Assembly: GCF_008035925.1 (NCBI RefSeq)
Contig: NZ_CP036264.1
Coordinates: forward strand, 5,330,402-5,394,401
Source of the DNA: Stieleria maiorica
GTDB lineage: Bacteria; Planctomycetota; Planctomycetia; Pirellulales; Pirellulaceae
Reading direction: 5' to 3'
Length of the DNA stretch: 64,000 nucleotides
Positions 1 through 8,609 of this stretch are shown here, one piece after another. Within the stretch, counting starts at the first letter, position 1, and every line of letters begins with the position of its first letter. A model generated the notes under the pieces. That model ran no database searches. It saw only the letters and a list, made by a program, of their open reading frames with translations, and was not told the origin of the DNA. The position numbers were made by a program, and so were the translations under genes.

Positions 1-1
1 G

Positions 2-172
2 CTGGAAAAATATGGGGCTTGGCGCGAGAAGAACATGTACGGCAAGAAATCGATGGGGATCCAGCGCAGCACGTATCTGATCGATGCCGACGGCAAGGTC
101 GCCAAGGTCTGGAAACGCGTGAAGGTCGACGGTCACGACCAGCAGGTGATCGACGCCCTAGCAGAACTGTAA
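2..172 (+). CDS. bcp: Peroxiredoxin, Bcp/PrxQ type (C-terminal fragment)
   Basis: Open frame entering from the left edge, 56 codons plus TAA. The visible C-terminus contains MYGKKSMGIQRSTYLID followed by a G-K-V-A-K-V-W stretch and V-K-V-D-G-H, the characteristic end of bacterioferritin-comigratory protein (thiol peroxidase of the AhpC/TSA superfamily), which reduces peroxides in the cytoplasm using thioredoxin. The catalytic Cys lies outside the window, so the subtype and completeness cannot be judged. Family assignment rests on this C-terminal block only. Confidence 0.8.
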   Translation: MEKYGAWREKNMYGKKSMGIQRSTYLIDADGKVAKVWKRVKVDGHDQQVIDALAEL

Positions 173-193
173 GGCGGCCAGGGACGCCCTCGA

Positions 194-304
194 GTTCGTC
201 GCCGCGACGGCCCGGAAGGGCCATCGTACAGTTCGTCGCCGCGACGGTCCGGAAGGGCCATCGTACAGTGCTTCGCCGCGACGGCTCGGAAGGGCCATCG
301 TACC
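194..304. repeat. 37-bp tandem repeat, three copies
   Basis: Three head-to-tail copies (194-230, 231-267, 268-304) of a unit reading GTTCGTCGCCGCGACGG followed by YCCGGAAGGGCCATCGTACA, about 90% identical to each other. The inner part CCGGAAGGGCC is palindromic. The reverse complement closely matches the 41-bp unit at 48448-48611, so both arrays belong to one dispersed family. It lies between the bcp stop and zwf. Confidence 0.85.
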
Positions 305-448
305 AAGCGATGGTTTGGAAAGGACGTCGTCCAAGTCCGGCCCGCGACGAACGCAGGCCCCTGGCAACGAATTACACCGCGGGCTACCCTTCGTGGGAAC
401 GCTCTGGCGTCGCGACCCCTTTCTCTCCGCGCTGCAATTGCCTTTGCC

Positions 449-1909
449 ATGGCTCACACGATCGTCATTTTTGGTGCCTCGGGCGACCTGACCAGTCGCA
501 AACTGATCCCCGCACTGTACAGCTTGTTCAAAAAGAACAAGTTGGACGACGTGGTTCGAATCGTCGGGGTCTCACGTTCGCGGTTCGAAAACCAACAGTT
601 TCGCGATTCACTCCGCGAGTCGGTCGCGAAGTTTGCCGGAAAACTTTTCGACGCCCAGACCTGGGACGAGTTCTCTCAGCACGTCTACTACCAGCCGGGC
701 GACATCAAGGACGCCGAGGATTTCAATGCCTTGGCTAGGTTCCTGGACGAAATCGAACAGGGAGAACCATCGGGACGGCTGTACTACCTGTCGACGATGC
801 CCCAGTTGTACGAAGAGGCGATTCGACAGCTCGGTGCCGCCGGGTTGGCCGACGATACCGACGGCTTCCGACGGGTGATCATCGAGAAACCGTTCGGCAC
901 CGATCTGGCGACCGCGCGTGCGCTGAACGATTCGATCCACAAGGTCTTCCGCGAAGACCAGATCTATCGGATCGACCACTACCTGGGCAAAGAAACGGTC
1001 CAAAACATTTTTGCGCTTCGCTTCGCCAACTCGATCTTCGAACCGATCTGGAACCGCAACTACGTCGATCACGTCCAGATCACGGTCGCCGAGGAGGTGA
1101 TCATCGGGCGACGGGCCGGCTACTACGACAACGCCGGCATCCTGCGTGATATGTTTCAAAACCATATCCTGCAATTGATGATGATCACGGCGATGGAACC
1201 GCCGGCGAAGTACGACGCCGCGTTGGTGCGTGACGAAAAAGTCAAGGTACTGCACAGCGTCCGCAAGATGACCGGTGCGGATTTCGCCTCCAACACCGTC
1301 CGTGGCCAATACGAAGGGTATTTGAAGGAAGAGGGCGTGCCGGCCGGCAGTCAAACGGAAACCTATGCGGCGCTGAAGCTGTATTGTGACAACTGGCGCT
1401 GGAAAGGCGTCCCGTTTTATCTGCGTAGCGGCAAAGGCATGTCATGCCGAACGACACAAATCGTGATCCAGTTCCGCCACGTGCCCCACATCCTGTTCGG
1501 GCAGAAAACCCGCAGCCCGGTCGGCAATCGATTGGTCGTGCAGATCCAGCCGGCCGAAGGGATTCAGCTGCACTTCGAGTCCAAAGTGCCTGAAAGCGAA
1601 ATGAAAACGCGAACCAGCACGCTGGACTTCGATTTCAACCAATCTTCCAAAGGCGACATGCCGGACGCCTATCAACGCTTGCTGCTCGATGCCGTCCTGG
1701 GCGACGCCAGCCTGTTCGCCCGCAGCGATGAAGTCGAATTGGCCTGGGGAATCATCGACCCCATCCTGGCCGCCTGGCGAAGCCCCGCCGCACCGGAGTT
1801 GTTCCAATACACGCCCGGATTGTGGGGACCCCCGGAAGCGAACGAGTGGATGGGCAATCAACACCACCGCGAGTGGTTCGACGTCTGCCCCGTGCTGACG
1901 CATCCATAG
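449..1909 (+). CDS. zwf: Glucose-6-phosphate 1-dehydrogenase
   Basis: Catalyses oxidation of glucose-6-phosphate to 6-phosphogluconolactone with NAD(P)+, entry step of the oxidative pentose phosphate pathway, in the cytoplasm. The 486-residue product has the N-terminal dinucleotide motif GASGDLTSRKLIPAL (about residues 9-23) and the substrate/catalytic motif RIDHYLGKE (about 174-182, catalytic His of the family). Length matches the usual 480-510. The ATG at 449 is the first start that keeps the nucleotide-binding strand intact; no strong Shine-Dalgarno is visible. It stands alone on the plus strand and converges with the secretin gene; two palindromic repeat elements lie between them. Confidence 0.97.
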   Translation: MAHTIVIFGASGDLTSRKLIPALYSLFKKNKLDDVVRIVGVSRSRFENQQFRDSLRESVAKFAGKLFDAQTWDEFSQHVYYQPGDIKDAEDFNALARFLDEIEQGEPSGRLYYLSTMPQLYEEAIRQLGAAGLADDTDGFRRVIIEKPFGTDLATARALNDSIHKVFREDQIYRIDHYLGKETVQNIFALRFANSIFEPIWNRNYVDHVQITVAEEVIIGRRAGYYDNAGILRDMFQNHILQLMMITAMEPPAKYDAALVRDEKVKVLHSVRKMTGADFASNTVRGQYEGYLKEEGVPAGSQTETYAALKLYCDNWRWKGVPFYLRSGKGMSCRTTQIVIQFRHVPHILFGQKTRSPVGNRLVVQIQPAEGIQLHFESKVPESEMKTRTSTLDFDFNQSSKGDMPDAYQRLLLDAVLGDASLFARSDEVELAWGIIDPILAAWRSPAAPELFQYTPGLWGPPEANEWMGNQHHREWFDVCPVLTHP

Positions 1910-1924
1910 TCCATTGTCCCAACA

Positions 1925-2001
1925 GTCGCCGTGTTCTCCGAACTCGGCGTCCGCGAAAAAGCAACGCTTTGCCCCACGCCGACCTCGGAGAGGACGGCGA
2001 C
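1925..2001. repeat. Family B palindromic element, copy 1
   Basis: A 77-bp imperfect inverted repeat: left arm GTCGCCGTGTTCTCCGAACT, right arm ending TCGGAGAGGACGGCGAC. It lies 15 bp after the zwf stop. A second copy in opposite orientation is at 40772-40848, including the central GCGAAAAAGC...GCTTTGCCCC. The stem could act as a 3'-end structure for zwf. Confidence 0.8.
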
Positions 2002-2044
2002 TGTTCAGCCCAGCCCAGCCGAAAACCAAGTGGCGGCAATCGAC

Positions 2045-2178
2045 TAGACTTTGTCCCTAAACCGGGCAAGGGTCGTATGTGGTAGCGGAATTTGCCAAGA
2101 ATTTCGGCTTTTCCCGTGTGGAATGCTGCGAGTCGAAAGCCTTGGCGGCTTCCGCTACGGGTTGAGGGACAAAGCCTA
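2045..2178. repeat. Family A inverted-repeat element, copy 1
   Basis: Nested inverted repeat. Outer arms TTTGTCCCTAAACC / GGTTGAGGGACAAAG. Inner arms GTAGCGGAATTTGCCAAG (2082-2099) and CTTGGCGGCTTCCGCTAC (2141-2158). It fills the gap between convergent zwf and the secretin gene, and its last bases CTA are the TAG stop of the secretin gene on the minus strand. The nearest relative is at 59520-59661, about 90% identical over the core. Confidence 0.85.
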
Positions 2179-4962
2179 CTGGTTCGAGTAGCGGATTTCG
2201 GGCGAATAGCGAAGCTGCGATGCGGCGTGTGGCGGCAAAGCTTTTTGCAGATCCAAGCACTCTTTTTCACGCACCGGGTTAGCGTCGTGCATGATGTGCG
2301 TGACCAACGCAACGACCAACTCGTTGCGGCGGCTCTCGGCGGCGCGTTTGTTGAACAGCCGCTTGATGACGGGGATTTGTCCGACGACCGGGACGACCGC
2401 ATCGCTTTGGGTGTCGGTTTCACGGATCAGGCCGCCGATGACCAGCCCGCTGCCATCGGGCATCAGCACCGTTGTCGAAACCTGGGTGGTGTCCTCCTCC
2501 GGAAAGCCGCTTTCGGTAATCTTTCCGCCGGAGACCTTTGGCAGCACCGTCATCAGGATCTGGTCGTCGTGTGTGATCACCGGAGTGACCTCCAGCACGA
2601 TCCCGACATCCAAAAACTGCACGTTTTGAATCGTCGCGGTCTGCGTGGTGGTGGCGACGGCGTAGGGCAAGCGTTGACCGATTTGCACCTTTGCCGTTTG
2701 CCGATTGACCACGCTGACTTTGGGAGACGCCAATGTGCGTGAATTGGTGTTGGTGTGAATCGCTTCGATCAAGTGCCCCATATCGGTTCCATTGATCCGG
2801 AACGCGAACGACGGCCCCTCGGGGTTTTCTTCGGCGAAATTCGATCCTTCCAAAATCACCTTGGCACCCGCGATCCGAGCCAATCCACGCAGATTGACGC
2901 CATAACGTTCCTCGTCATCCAAGTCGATTTGCAACACATGGGCTTCGACCAGGACCTGGCGTGGCGGTACGTCGATTTGGGCCAGATACTGTGCGACACG
3001 TTGGTGCCCTGCCTCGTTGTCTTCGACGATCAACAACTCGCGCGTCTTCAGCTGATCCACGGCATCGGATTCGCTGGTGTGCGCCTTTCCGACCGGCGAA
3101 AGCAATCCGGTGACGACCGGTTGCACGTCCGCGGCGGCAACGTAGTTGAGCGGATAGACCTGCAGCCGTCGCCCCTGGACCTTGGGGTCCAGCGACGCCG
3201 CGTCCGCCCCGGTGACGTACAACAAATTGCCCGATTGATGCCAATGAAATCCGGCGACACCCAAAATCGCATCCAGCACTTCGTCCAAACGTGCGCCACG
3301 AATGCTGACGGTGACCGGCCCGGTGACATCGGGGCCGATCACCAGATTCAACTTGTGGTGGTCGGCGATCATTCGCAACACGCTGCGAAGCTCGGCGTCG
3401 TTGGCAACCAGCGTGACCAGATCCTGGTGTTTTTCCAGCGTCGCTCGGTCGGTTCCCGGCGCGGACTTGAGCGGAATCGCAATTCCCTTCTGGTCGGTCG
3501 GCGGCGGAGCGAGCGCGACCGGTGCCTCTAATTCCTGTACGTCCTCCTCCTCGGACTCTGCGGCCACTTGCACCACGCGTTTGGACGGCAAGGGGAGCGC
3601 CCCGACAACTAAGTCGGCGATTGCATCTCCGTGTTGTTCATTCGCGGACACTTCCTCGCGGTGGACCACCGATTGGATCTCGGCGTTTGCCTGACGTTGC
3701 TGGGGCCTCGGTGATGGGGCGACGGTGATCGCGTTGATATTCCCGATGTCCGTCGGCTGAATCGGCAGGGATGGTTTGAAAGGCGCCTTCAGGGGCGACG
3801 GTTTGGTCGGGTGCGGCATCGACCCGACCGGCTCGGGAGCCGGGATCAACCGCGACGTTGCCACCGGGCGCAACCGGTCCGGCACGCGGGTGGGCTGCAG
3901 GACGTTTCTTGTCGTCGTCCTCTGCTGCGATGATCCGCCCGCCTGGGAAGCGGTGACATGGGGTGCGGCCGCGACGGGGATCTGCGTCGGCGTGCTTCCC
4001 GCGATGGGGATGACTTTGGACGTGTCGGTTGATCTTCGTTGGCGTCCGACGATGGGGGCAACGTTCGAAACGGCCGGGTCGCGATCAAGCGTACTCTCGA
4101 CGGGTCGACGCGGCTGGGTGGATGCGGAACGAAAATCCGACGATCGTGCGGAACGATCCAGTTCCAGATCCAACGTGTCGGGTTGCGGCAACATCGTCGC
4201 GCTGACGCCGGTGTTCCGATCCGACCGCTGCGACGATTCGATCGCCGACTGTTTCTTTGTCGTGGCGGTCGACAGATCATTCGCCGATCGGGACGACTTT
4301 GGCAATGGTTTCAAATCGGTCGGAAGCGATGGCGTCGACATCAGCGGTGAAAAACCTCGGCCGGACTGATTGACCGCGGGCCGGCGAGCGGTCCACTGAA
4401 CTTGCGCAATCGGCCCCATCGGCATTTCGGGCATCTTCCGCCGAGCTGCTGGCGATTGCTGCAGCGCCGCAGGCGCGGTCGAACCGCTGGGGGACTCGTC
4501 GATTGCGGCAACCAGCCGAATCGCCGAAGCGTCGATCTCTGCCGGCAGGGGAATCAGCGGAGGGGCCGCTTTCCGCGAGGCTGTCGCGTTCGGTTTCGGC
4601 GTGGTCGCGGCCCCCTCGACTTCGCTTCTCCCGCCCGCCGAAGGATCGCGTCGCAACTCGGTCGCCGGCGTGGTTTCGGCCTGCAAGACGGATTTGGATT
4701 TCCCGCGCAGGAGAACGATGGAGGAGTCGACGAGGACAGGCTGTTGCCGCGGCGCAGGGCGGCCCTTTTCCCTTGCGGTCGTTGTTTTCCCGTGGGATCG
4801 CTGCCGATTCGCGATTTCGGGTCGGGAATTGCGCGACGCGATCGCCCTCGGGGCAGACACAACCACGTCGCCGCCCCGCTTTTCTTTGGAATCCGCGGCA
4901 TGCGCGCACCACATCATCCCCACACAGAGGATCGCGATGATCGCCAGAGACAGAATCCGCAT
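2176..4962 (-). CDS. Secretin, GspD/PilQ family, with long disordered N-terminal region
   Basis: Outer-membrane ring protein through which a type II secretion pseudopilus or type IV pilus system passes its substrate. The start is set at ATG 4962 (AAGGAAG upstream), giving a signal peptide MRILSLAIIAILCVGMMW ending in A-H-A-A. A TTG start at 5016 is less likely. Roughly residues 30-480 are Pro/Ser/Arg-rich and low complexity. Next comes an N-domain (VSIRGARLDEVLDAILGVAG), then N1/N3-like repeats, then the secretin core with ASPKVSVVNRQTAKVQIGQ and VPVVGQIPVIKRLFN, typical of the family C-terminus. About 928 residues, longer than usual because of the disordered segment. Last gene of the pilus-like operon, behind pilM/N/O-like genes, which favours PilQ; GspE/F and the GspG-like pseudopilin equally allow GspD. 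Confidence 0.9.
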   Translation of the reverse strand: MRILSLAIIAILCVGMMWCAHAADSKEKRGGDVVVSAPRAIASRNSRPEIANRQRSHGKTTTAREKGRPAPRQQPVLVDSSIVLLRGKSKSVLQAETTPATELRRDPSAGGRSEVEGAATTPKPNATASRKAAPPLIPLPAEIDASAIRLVAAIDESPSGSTAPAALQQSPAARRKMPEMPMGPIAQVQWTARRPAVNQSGRGFSPLMSTPSLPTDLKPLPKSSRSANDLSTATTKKQSAIESSQRSDRNTGVSATMLPQPDTLDLELDRSARSSDFRSASTQPRRPVESTLDRDPAVSNVAPIVGRQRRSTDTSKVIPIAGSTPTQIPVAAAPHVTASQAGGSSQQRTTTRNVLQPTRVPDRLRPVATSRLIPAPEPVGSMPHPTKPSPLKAPFKPSLPIQPTDIGNINAITVAPSPRPQQRQANAEIQSVVHREEVSANEQHGDAIADLVVGALPLPSKRVVQVAAESEEEDVQELEAPVALAPPPTDQKGIAIPLKSAPGTDRATLEKHQDLVTLVANDAELRSVLRMIADHHKLNLVIGPDVTGPVTVSIRGARLDEVLDAILGVAGFHWHQSGNLLYVTGADAASLDPKVQGRRLQVYPLNYVAAADVQPVVTGLLSPVGKAHTSESDAVDQLKTRELLIVEDNEAGHQRVAQYLAQIDVPPRQVLVEAHVLQIDLDDEERYGVNLRGLARIAGAKVILEGSNFAEENPEGPSFAFRINGTDMGHLIEAIHTNTNSRTLASPKVSVVNRQTAKVQIGQRLPYAVATTTQTATIQNVQFLDVGIVLEVTPVITHDDQILMTVLPKVSGGKITESGFPEEDTTQVSTTVLMPDGSGLVIGGLIRETDTQSDAVVPVVGQIPVIKRLFNKRAAESRRNELVVALVTHIMHDANPVREKECLDLQKALPPHAASQLRYSPEIRYSNQ

Positions 4963-5110
4963 CCGGAGAGCTTCCTTGCGCCGTGGATGAAACGAGAACC
5001 CAAATAATCCGCACAATCGGTATAAACCAACTCTCTTGACCTATCGGCGTCTGAGGTGTGGCAGCGAAGGAAAACCCGGCAACTTGATCCGCTTTTGCCA
5101 GATTCGGGGT

Positions 5111-5746
5111 CTACGGCGTCACTTCCACCCCCTCTGGAGAGACGTGCAGAACGATGACGCCGGCGTCCAATTCTTCACCGGGCTGGACGATTTTCCCGTC
5201 GATCAACGCCTTGCGATCTCGACCGTCGTAGGCCCCGTAGACGGCTCCCAACGTGTATTCCGCCCTGGGTTTGGGCCTTTTCGGCTCAGCGAGCGAGTCA
5301 TTGACCGGCGATTCGTCGAGCGGTTCGTCAATTTCAACTGCCGCGCTGCGAAACAAATCCACCGCCGCAAGCTGTTCGTGTGTCAGCCTGGGGAGTTCGT
5401 CGACGGCAACAAAATCCTGCGTCAAATCGTTCGGCTTGTCACCCGAATCTTTCTGCGAGAGCGGTTTCAACGAAACAGGCGACGTCTTGACGGACGGCAC
5501 CGCGGTGCCACCGGCCGGGCTGCCCGATCCGCTCGGGTCACCACCCGAGGGAGAAAACACCAGTGCGACCAGCAGCACGACCAACAAAACGGCGACCAGC
5601 ACGAGTTGTTTCTTCTTTTTCGCATCTTGCGCTCCGCCCGTTCGGGGACGAAGTGCGCTGGATGGACGGGCGCTGGACGGATGGGTGCTGGACGGATGGG
5701 TGCTCGGGCCTTGAGTACCGGGACGTGCGAGGTCAGCTGTCATCAT
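5111..5746 (-). CDS. Single-pass membrane protein of the pilus/secretion cluster (PilP/GspC position)
   Basis: 211 residues. The N-terminal 40 are Pro/Ser/Thr-rich with a repeated T-H-P-S-S / A-R-P-S-S pattern, then KKKK and a single transmembrane helix (LVLVAVLLVVLLVALVF), then a periplasmic acidic segment and a C-terminal beta-rich tail (ELDAGVIVLHVSPEGVEVTP). No family is recognised from sequence. Gene order (M-N-O-this-secretin) and topology match PilP or GspC, which link the inner-membrane platform to the secretin; the C-terminal part resembles the short beta-domain of such proteins, but that is inference. The start ATG overlaps the end of the PilO-like gene by 14 bp, implying translational coupling. 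Confidence 0.7.
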   Translation of the reverse strand: MMTADLARPGTQGPSTHPSSTHPSSARPSSALRPRTGGAQDAKKKKQLVLVAVLLVVLLVALVFSPSGGDPSGSGSPAGGTAVPSVKTSPVSLKPLSQKDSGDKPNDLTQDFVAVDELPRLTHEQLAAVDLFRSAAVEIDEPLDESPVNDSLAEPKRPKPRAEYTLGAVYGAYDGRDRKALIDGKIVQPGEELDAGVIVLHVSPEGVEVTP

Positions 5747-6428
5747 CGCTCCTCCGTTGTAACAATTTTGCCGCCGTCGTCGCTTTCCCCGCGTAAGGGA
5801 CTCTCAGGGACAGCGTGGCGAGACAACGGACGGGCGGATGATTGCCGCGGGACGCTTCGGCAGGACGCTTGGCCCCCTCAGCCCGGACGACTTGAATCTC
5901 GTCGCACCAGATCGGCAACTCGGCGGCGACGATCCGGTGCAGAAACTCGCAAACGTTGCCGTAGGTGCCCTGGATTTCGCATTCGGTGTCCAACACCGCG
6001 ACGCGAATTCCGCCGTGGGTGGTCCCTCGATCCATGGTGACCAGCTGGACGTCACAGTCCGTTGCCAGGTCTTGCAAGACCGAGCGGACGTCTTCCCAAG
6101 ATCGGCTTTCCGGCAACCAGCCCGCAATACGATCGACGCGTGACTGGTTTTCCTCACGCTGCTGTTGGGCTTGCCGATATTGATTGCGAAATTGATTTCG
6201 ATTGGAGATCAATTCGATCGCTTGGGCGATTTCTTGTGGTTGGTGAGTGCGGTCGGCGGCCAGGAGTTCAGGACGCAACCACAACAGACAGCTCGACGCA
6301 ACCAGTGCGAAGGCGCTGATTCCACAAACCACATGACACCGCAGCGGCGTGTTCAACCAATGCACCATCAGCGGAGATCTTGAGCGCAGCTTGTATTTCC
6401 TGCGAAGCAGACGGTTGGTTTGTTTCAT
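5733..6428 (-). CDS. PilO/GspM-like inner-membrane assembly protein
   Basis: 231 residues: basic N-terminus, one transmembrane helix (about 32-52), a coiled-coil-like segment rich in Q/R/E (about 65-100), then a small alpha/beta domain. This is the PilO/GspM layout. PilO dimerises with PilN on the periplasmic side of the inner membrane and couples PilM to the secretin-side partner. ATG is part of the ATGA overlap with the upstream PilN-like stop. Sequence identity to PilO is too low to see by eye; the call rests on architecture and order. Confidence 0.75.
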   Translation of the reverse strand: MKQTNRLLRRKYKLRSRSPLMVHWLNTPLRCHVVCGISAFALVASSCLLWLRPELLAADRTHQPQEIAQAIELISNRNQFRNQYRQAQQQREENQSRVDRIAGWLPESRSWEDVRSVLQDLATDCDVQLVTMDRGTTHGGIRVAVLDTECEIQGTYGNVCEFLHRIVAAELPIWCDEIQVVRAEGAKRPAEASRGNHPPVRCLATLSLRVPYAGKATTAAKLLQRRSDDDS

Positions 6429-7294
6429 GGCACCAACCTTGATGAAAGTGGTTGTGCGGTGACACGAATCAGGGCTTCGCGCCAGGCGCCACCCGGGGTG
6501 GTCAGCGCGACATCTTTCAAACGACCACTTTTCTCCAATCGGTCATTCCAGGGCATCAAGACGTCCCGGCTGTTGGCCATCACCGTCAACGTGAATCGGG
6601 AGGCTGCCCAGTTCGGTGGCTCTTTCAACGACGCGTCATATTCAAGCGGCAATTTGATCTCGATCGATTGGACATCCAGATGTTGCTGCTGCGGTAAGGC
6701 GGGTCCGGGATGCGTGGCCAGCGTGACGGCCCCCATCACTTGAGCCACACTATCGTCTGGTTTGGCCGACTCAACCCAAGAGCACCATTTTTCCAGCACG
6801 GCGTTCTCGGCTTCTAACAGCTGTGTCTTTCGGCGCAGCTCGGCGATCGGAGCGGACTGGGTGACGAGATCGGCGTTCTTGGCGATCAATCGTCGCCCGC
6901 GCATCCACAACGCGATGGAGGACCCGACGGTGATCGACAGCAGCACCAACAACACCCCCGACCATTTGTGAAACGCCTGTTCGGCGTGACGACGCGAGCG
7001 ATAACTCGGAGGCAGCAGCTCAAAATCCTGCCATCCGCCGAACGAGTCAAGGACGATGGTCGATCTGCCGGACGAATCCGCTTCGGGCGACGTCTGACTG
7101 GGCGTGTGACCGGGCGTGTGACCGGACGTCTGGCTGGGCGTCTGACTGAGTGTCCGACTGGACGTCTGACTGGGGGAATCCGCGGGCGGCCACGGCATCT
7201 GGTCCGCGGCGCCGGACGGCTCGGGGACAAAATCGATGCCGACGCTGTTTTCGCGTGGGCAGGCGACCGCGTCGCGTTGCTGTTGCTGTCTCAT
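6425..7294 (-). CDS. PilN/GspL-C-like inner-membrane assembly protein
   Basis: Start chosen at ATG 7294, which overlaps the PilM-like stop as ATGA; an extended frame to 7444 would run through PilM. About 289 residues. The cytoplasmic N-terminus contains a tetrapeptide repeat (S-Q-T-P / G-H-T-P variants). One transmembrane helix (WSGVLLVLLSITVGSSIALW) follows, then a coiled coil and a C-terminal alpha/beta domain ending in a conserved-looking F-T-L-T-V-M strand. Known PilN proteins bind PilM through a cytoplasmic N-terminal peptide and PilO through the periplasmic part. The long repetitive N-terminus is unusual; typical PilN starts close to its membrane helix. Confidence 0.75.
   Translation of the reverse strand: MRQQQQRDAVACPRENSVGIDFVPEPSGAADQMPWPPADSPSQTSSRTLSQTPSQTSGHTPGHTPSQTSPEADSSGRSTIVLDSFGGWQDFELLPPSYRSRRHAEQAFHKWSGVLLVLLSITVGSSIALWMRGRRLIAKNADLVTQSAPIAELRRKTQLLEAENAVLEKWCSWVESAKPDDSVAQVMGAVTLATHPGPALPQQQHLDVQSIEIKLPLEYDASLKEPPNWAASRFTLTVMANSRDVLMPWNDRLEKSGRLKDVALTTPGGAWREALIRVTAQPLSSRLVP
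7089..7174 (-). repeat. 12-bp coding tandem repeat in the PilN-like gene
   Basis: About seven degenerate copies of a 12-bp unit (plus-strand form GGGCGTSTGACT) coding for four-residue repeats of the form [SG]-[QHR]-T-[PSL]. Copies such as the two adjacent G-H-T-P codon blocks are nearly identical in DNA, so the array may still change length by slippage. It lies in the cytoplasmic tail before the transmembrane helix. Confidence 0.75.
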
Positions 7295-8445
7295 CTGCCG
7301 TACCCTCGCCGAGACCCACGGGAAGCAGCCAAGGCCAGGGAGAGAGCTCCGGCGTAGGACGAATCGAGTCGGCGAACGAGTTCCGGATCTCGATGGCGGT
7401 GTTTTGCCAAAGTTGCCGGACGGCTGGTCCCTTGGTACGACCAAATGGCGACGGGTGTTTCCGTCAGGGTCGCGATGATTTCATCCACGCCGGGAATTTC
7501 AGCCAGCGGACCTGCGATCAGAATTGGCTTTTTCGATCCCGCAGCCATGTCCGCGCGGGCGGCATAACGCGCGGTCGCGCGGAATTCTCTGGCGACCTCC
7601 GACAGGTACGGACGCAAGGCGTGGGCATCCAACGGACGATCGGCCTGATCCAACCGGAGAATTTGATCGGGGACCGAAGGCAGCGTGCGGGTCAATCCGA
7701 CGCCGGTCTGGTGTCGCACGGCGATCAGCGCCGAGGCCTGACTGAGCCACAAGACACACTGGGCATCGATCCCGGTCAGCGATTCGGCGGCGTGGACCAG
7801 GGCGACTCCGTGCGGCAAGATGGACTGAACAATGTACCCGTTGTCGCTGACGATGTCGGTGATCTGACACGCGGTCTGTTCGGCCGTGGCTGCGATGACA
7901 TATTGGTCTTCGCCCCCCGGTTTTCCATGATGGGCCCCGACGACGGGCCAATGGCTAAGGTGTGCCGGGCTTTGGAACACCGAACGGGCGAACATTTCAC
8001 TGCAGCGCTGACGCATTTGCGGGATTTCGGTGCCGATGACGGTCTGATAATGGGTCCAAGCGATCGGCAGGGCGATGGCGGTCAGATTGGTGTCCCCGTC
8101 GATACAGCGCGGCAGCCGCCGGTCGATCGTTTCCAGAACGCCGTCCAACCACTCCGGCGTCATGTCTTGGTTTCGCTCGGTCGGCAAATCGAATTGATGC
8201 CGGCCGGCCCACTTAAAGTCATCCGGATTGCGACCGATCGGCCGCAGCGTTGCCACACGCACCACGTGTTCCCCGACGTCGATGCCGACATAGGCCTTGC
8301 CGGTCTGTGAAAACCACCGGCTTCGTCGCCCGGGGGTCGTCACCGGCGCAGCGTGATTGACGTCTGCCGATGGGATCGAGGATTGGGGCGGGGCCGATGT
8401 CATGGGGGGACGCGAGAAAGATGCAACCGAGCAAGCGAGTTTCAT
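7291..8445 (-). CDS. PilM-like actin-fold ATPase
   Basis: Cytoplasmic actin/FtsA-fold protein that organises the inner-membrane platform of type IV pili. The phosphate-1-type motif YVGIDVGEHVVRVATL, matching the PilM start, is preceded by about 50 Pro/Ser-rich residues. Later segments (WLSQASALIAVRHQTGV, GSKKPILIAGPLAEIPGVDE) fit the phosphate-2 and adenosine motifs. Start set at ATG 8445 (MKLACSV...); ATG 8403 or TTG 8514 are alternatives and no start has a strong Shine-Dalgarno. The stop TGA overlaps the PilN ATG. A 164-bp gap separates it from the GspF gene. Confidence 0.82.
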   Translation of the reverse strand: MKLACSVASFSRPPMTSAPPQSSIPSADVNHAAPVTTPGRRSRWFSQTGKAYVGIDVGEHVVRVATLRPIGRNPDDFKWAGRHQFDLPTERNQDMTPEWLDGVLETIDRRLPRCIDGDTNLTAIALPIAWTHYQTVIGTEIPQMRQRCSEMFARSVFQSPAHLSHWPVVGAHHGKPGGEDQYVIAATAEQTACQITDIVSDNGYIVQSILPHGVALVHAAESLTGIDAQCVLWLSQASALIAVRHQTGVGLTRTLPSVPDQILRLDQADRPLDAHALRPYLSEVAREFRATARYAARADMAAGSKKPILIAGPLAEIPGVDEIIATLTETPVAIWSYQGTSRPATLAKHRHRDPELVRRLDSSYAGALSLALAASRGSRRGYGR

Positions 8446-8609
8446 CCACGATGGTGAATCACCATGGATGTACGTCACAGAGACGCCACGTACAAACGAA
8501 TGCGGCCAGCGCAAGGCGGTACGGCAGCGCCTGACCTGCAGGGCGGACTAGCATTGTCGTCGCAATCGGAACATCCGAACCACCCGTCGACGGCATCACC
8601 AGCGAGCGA

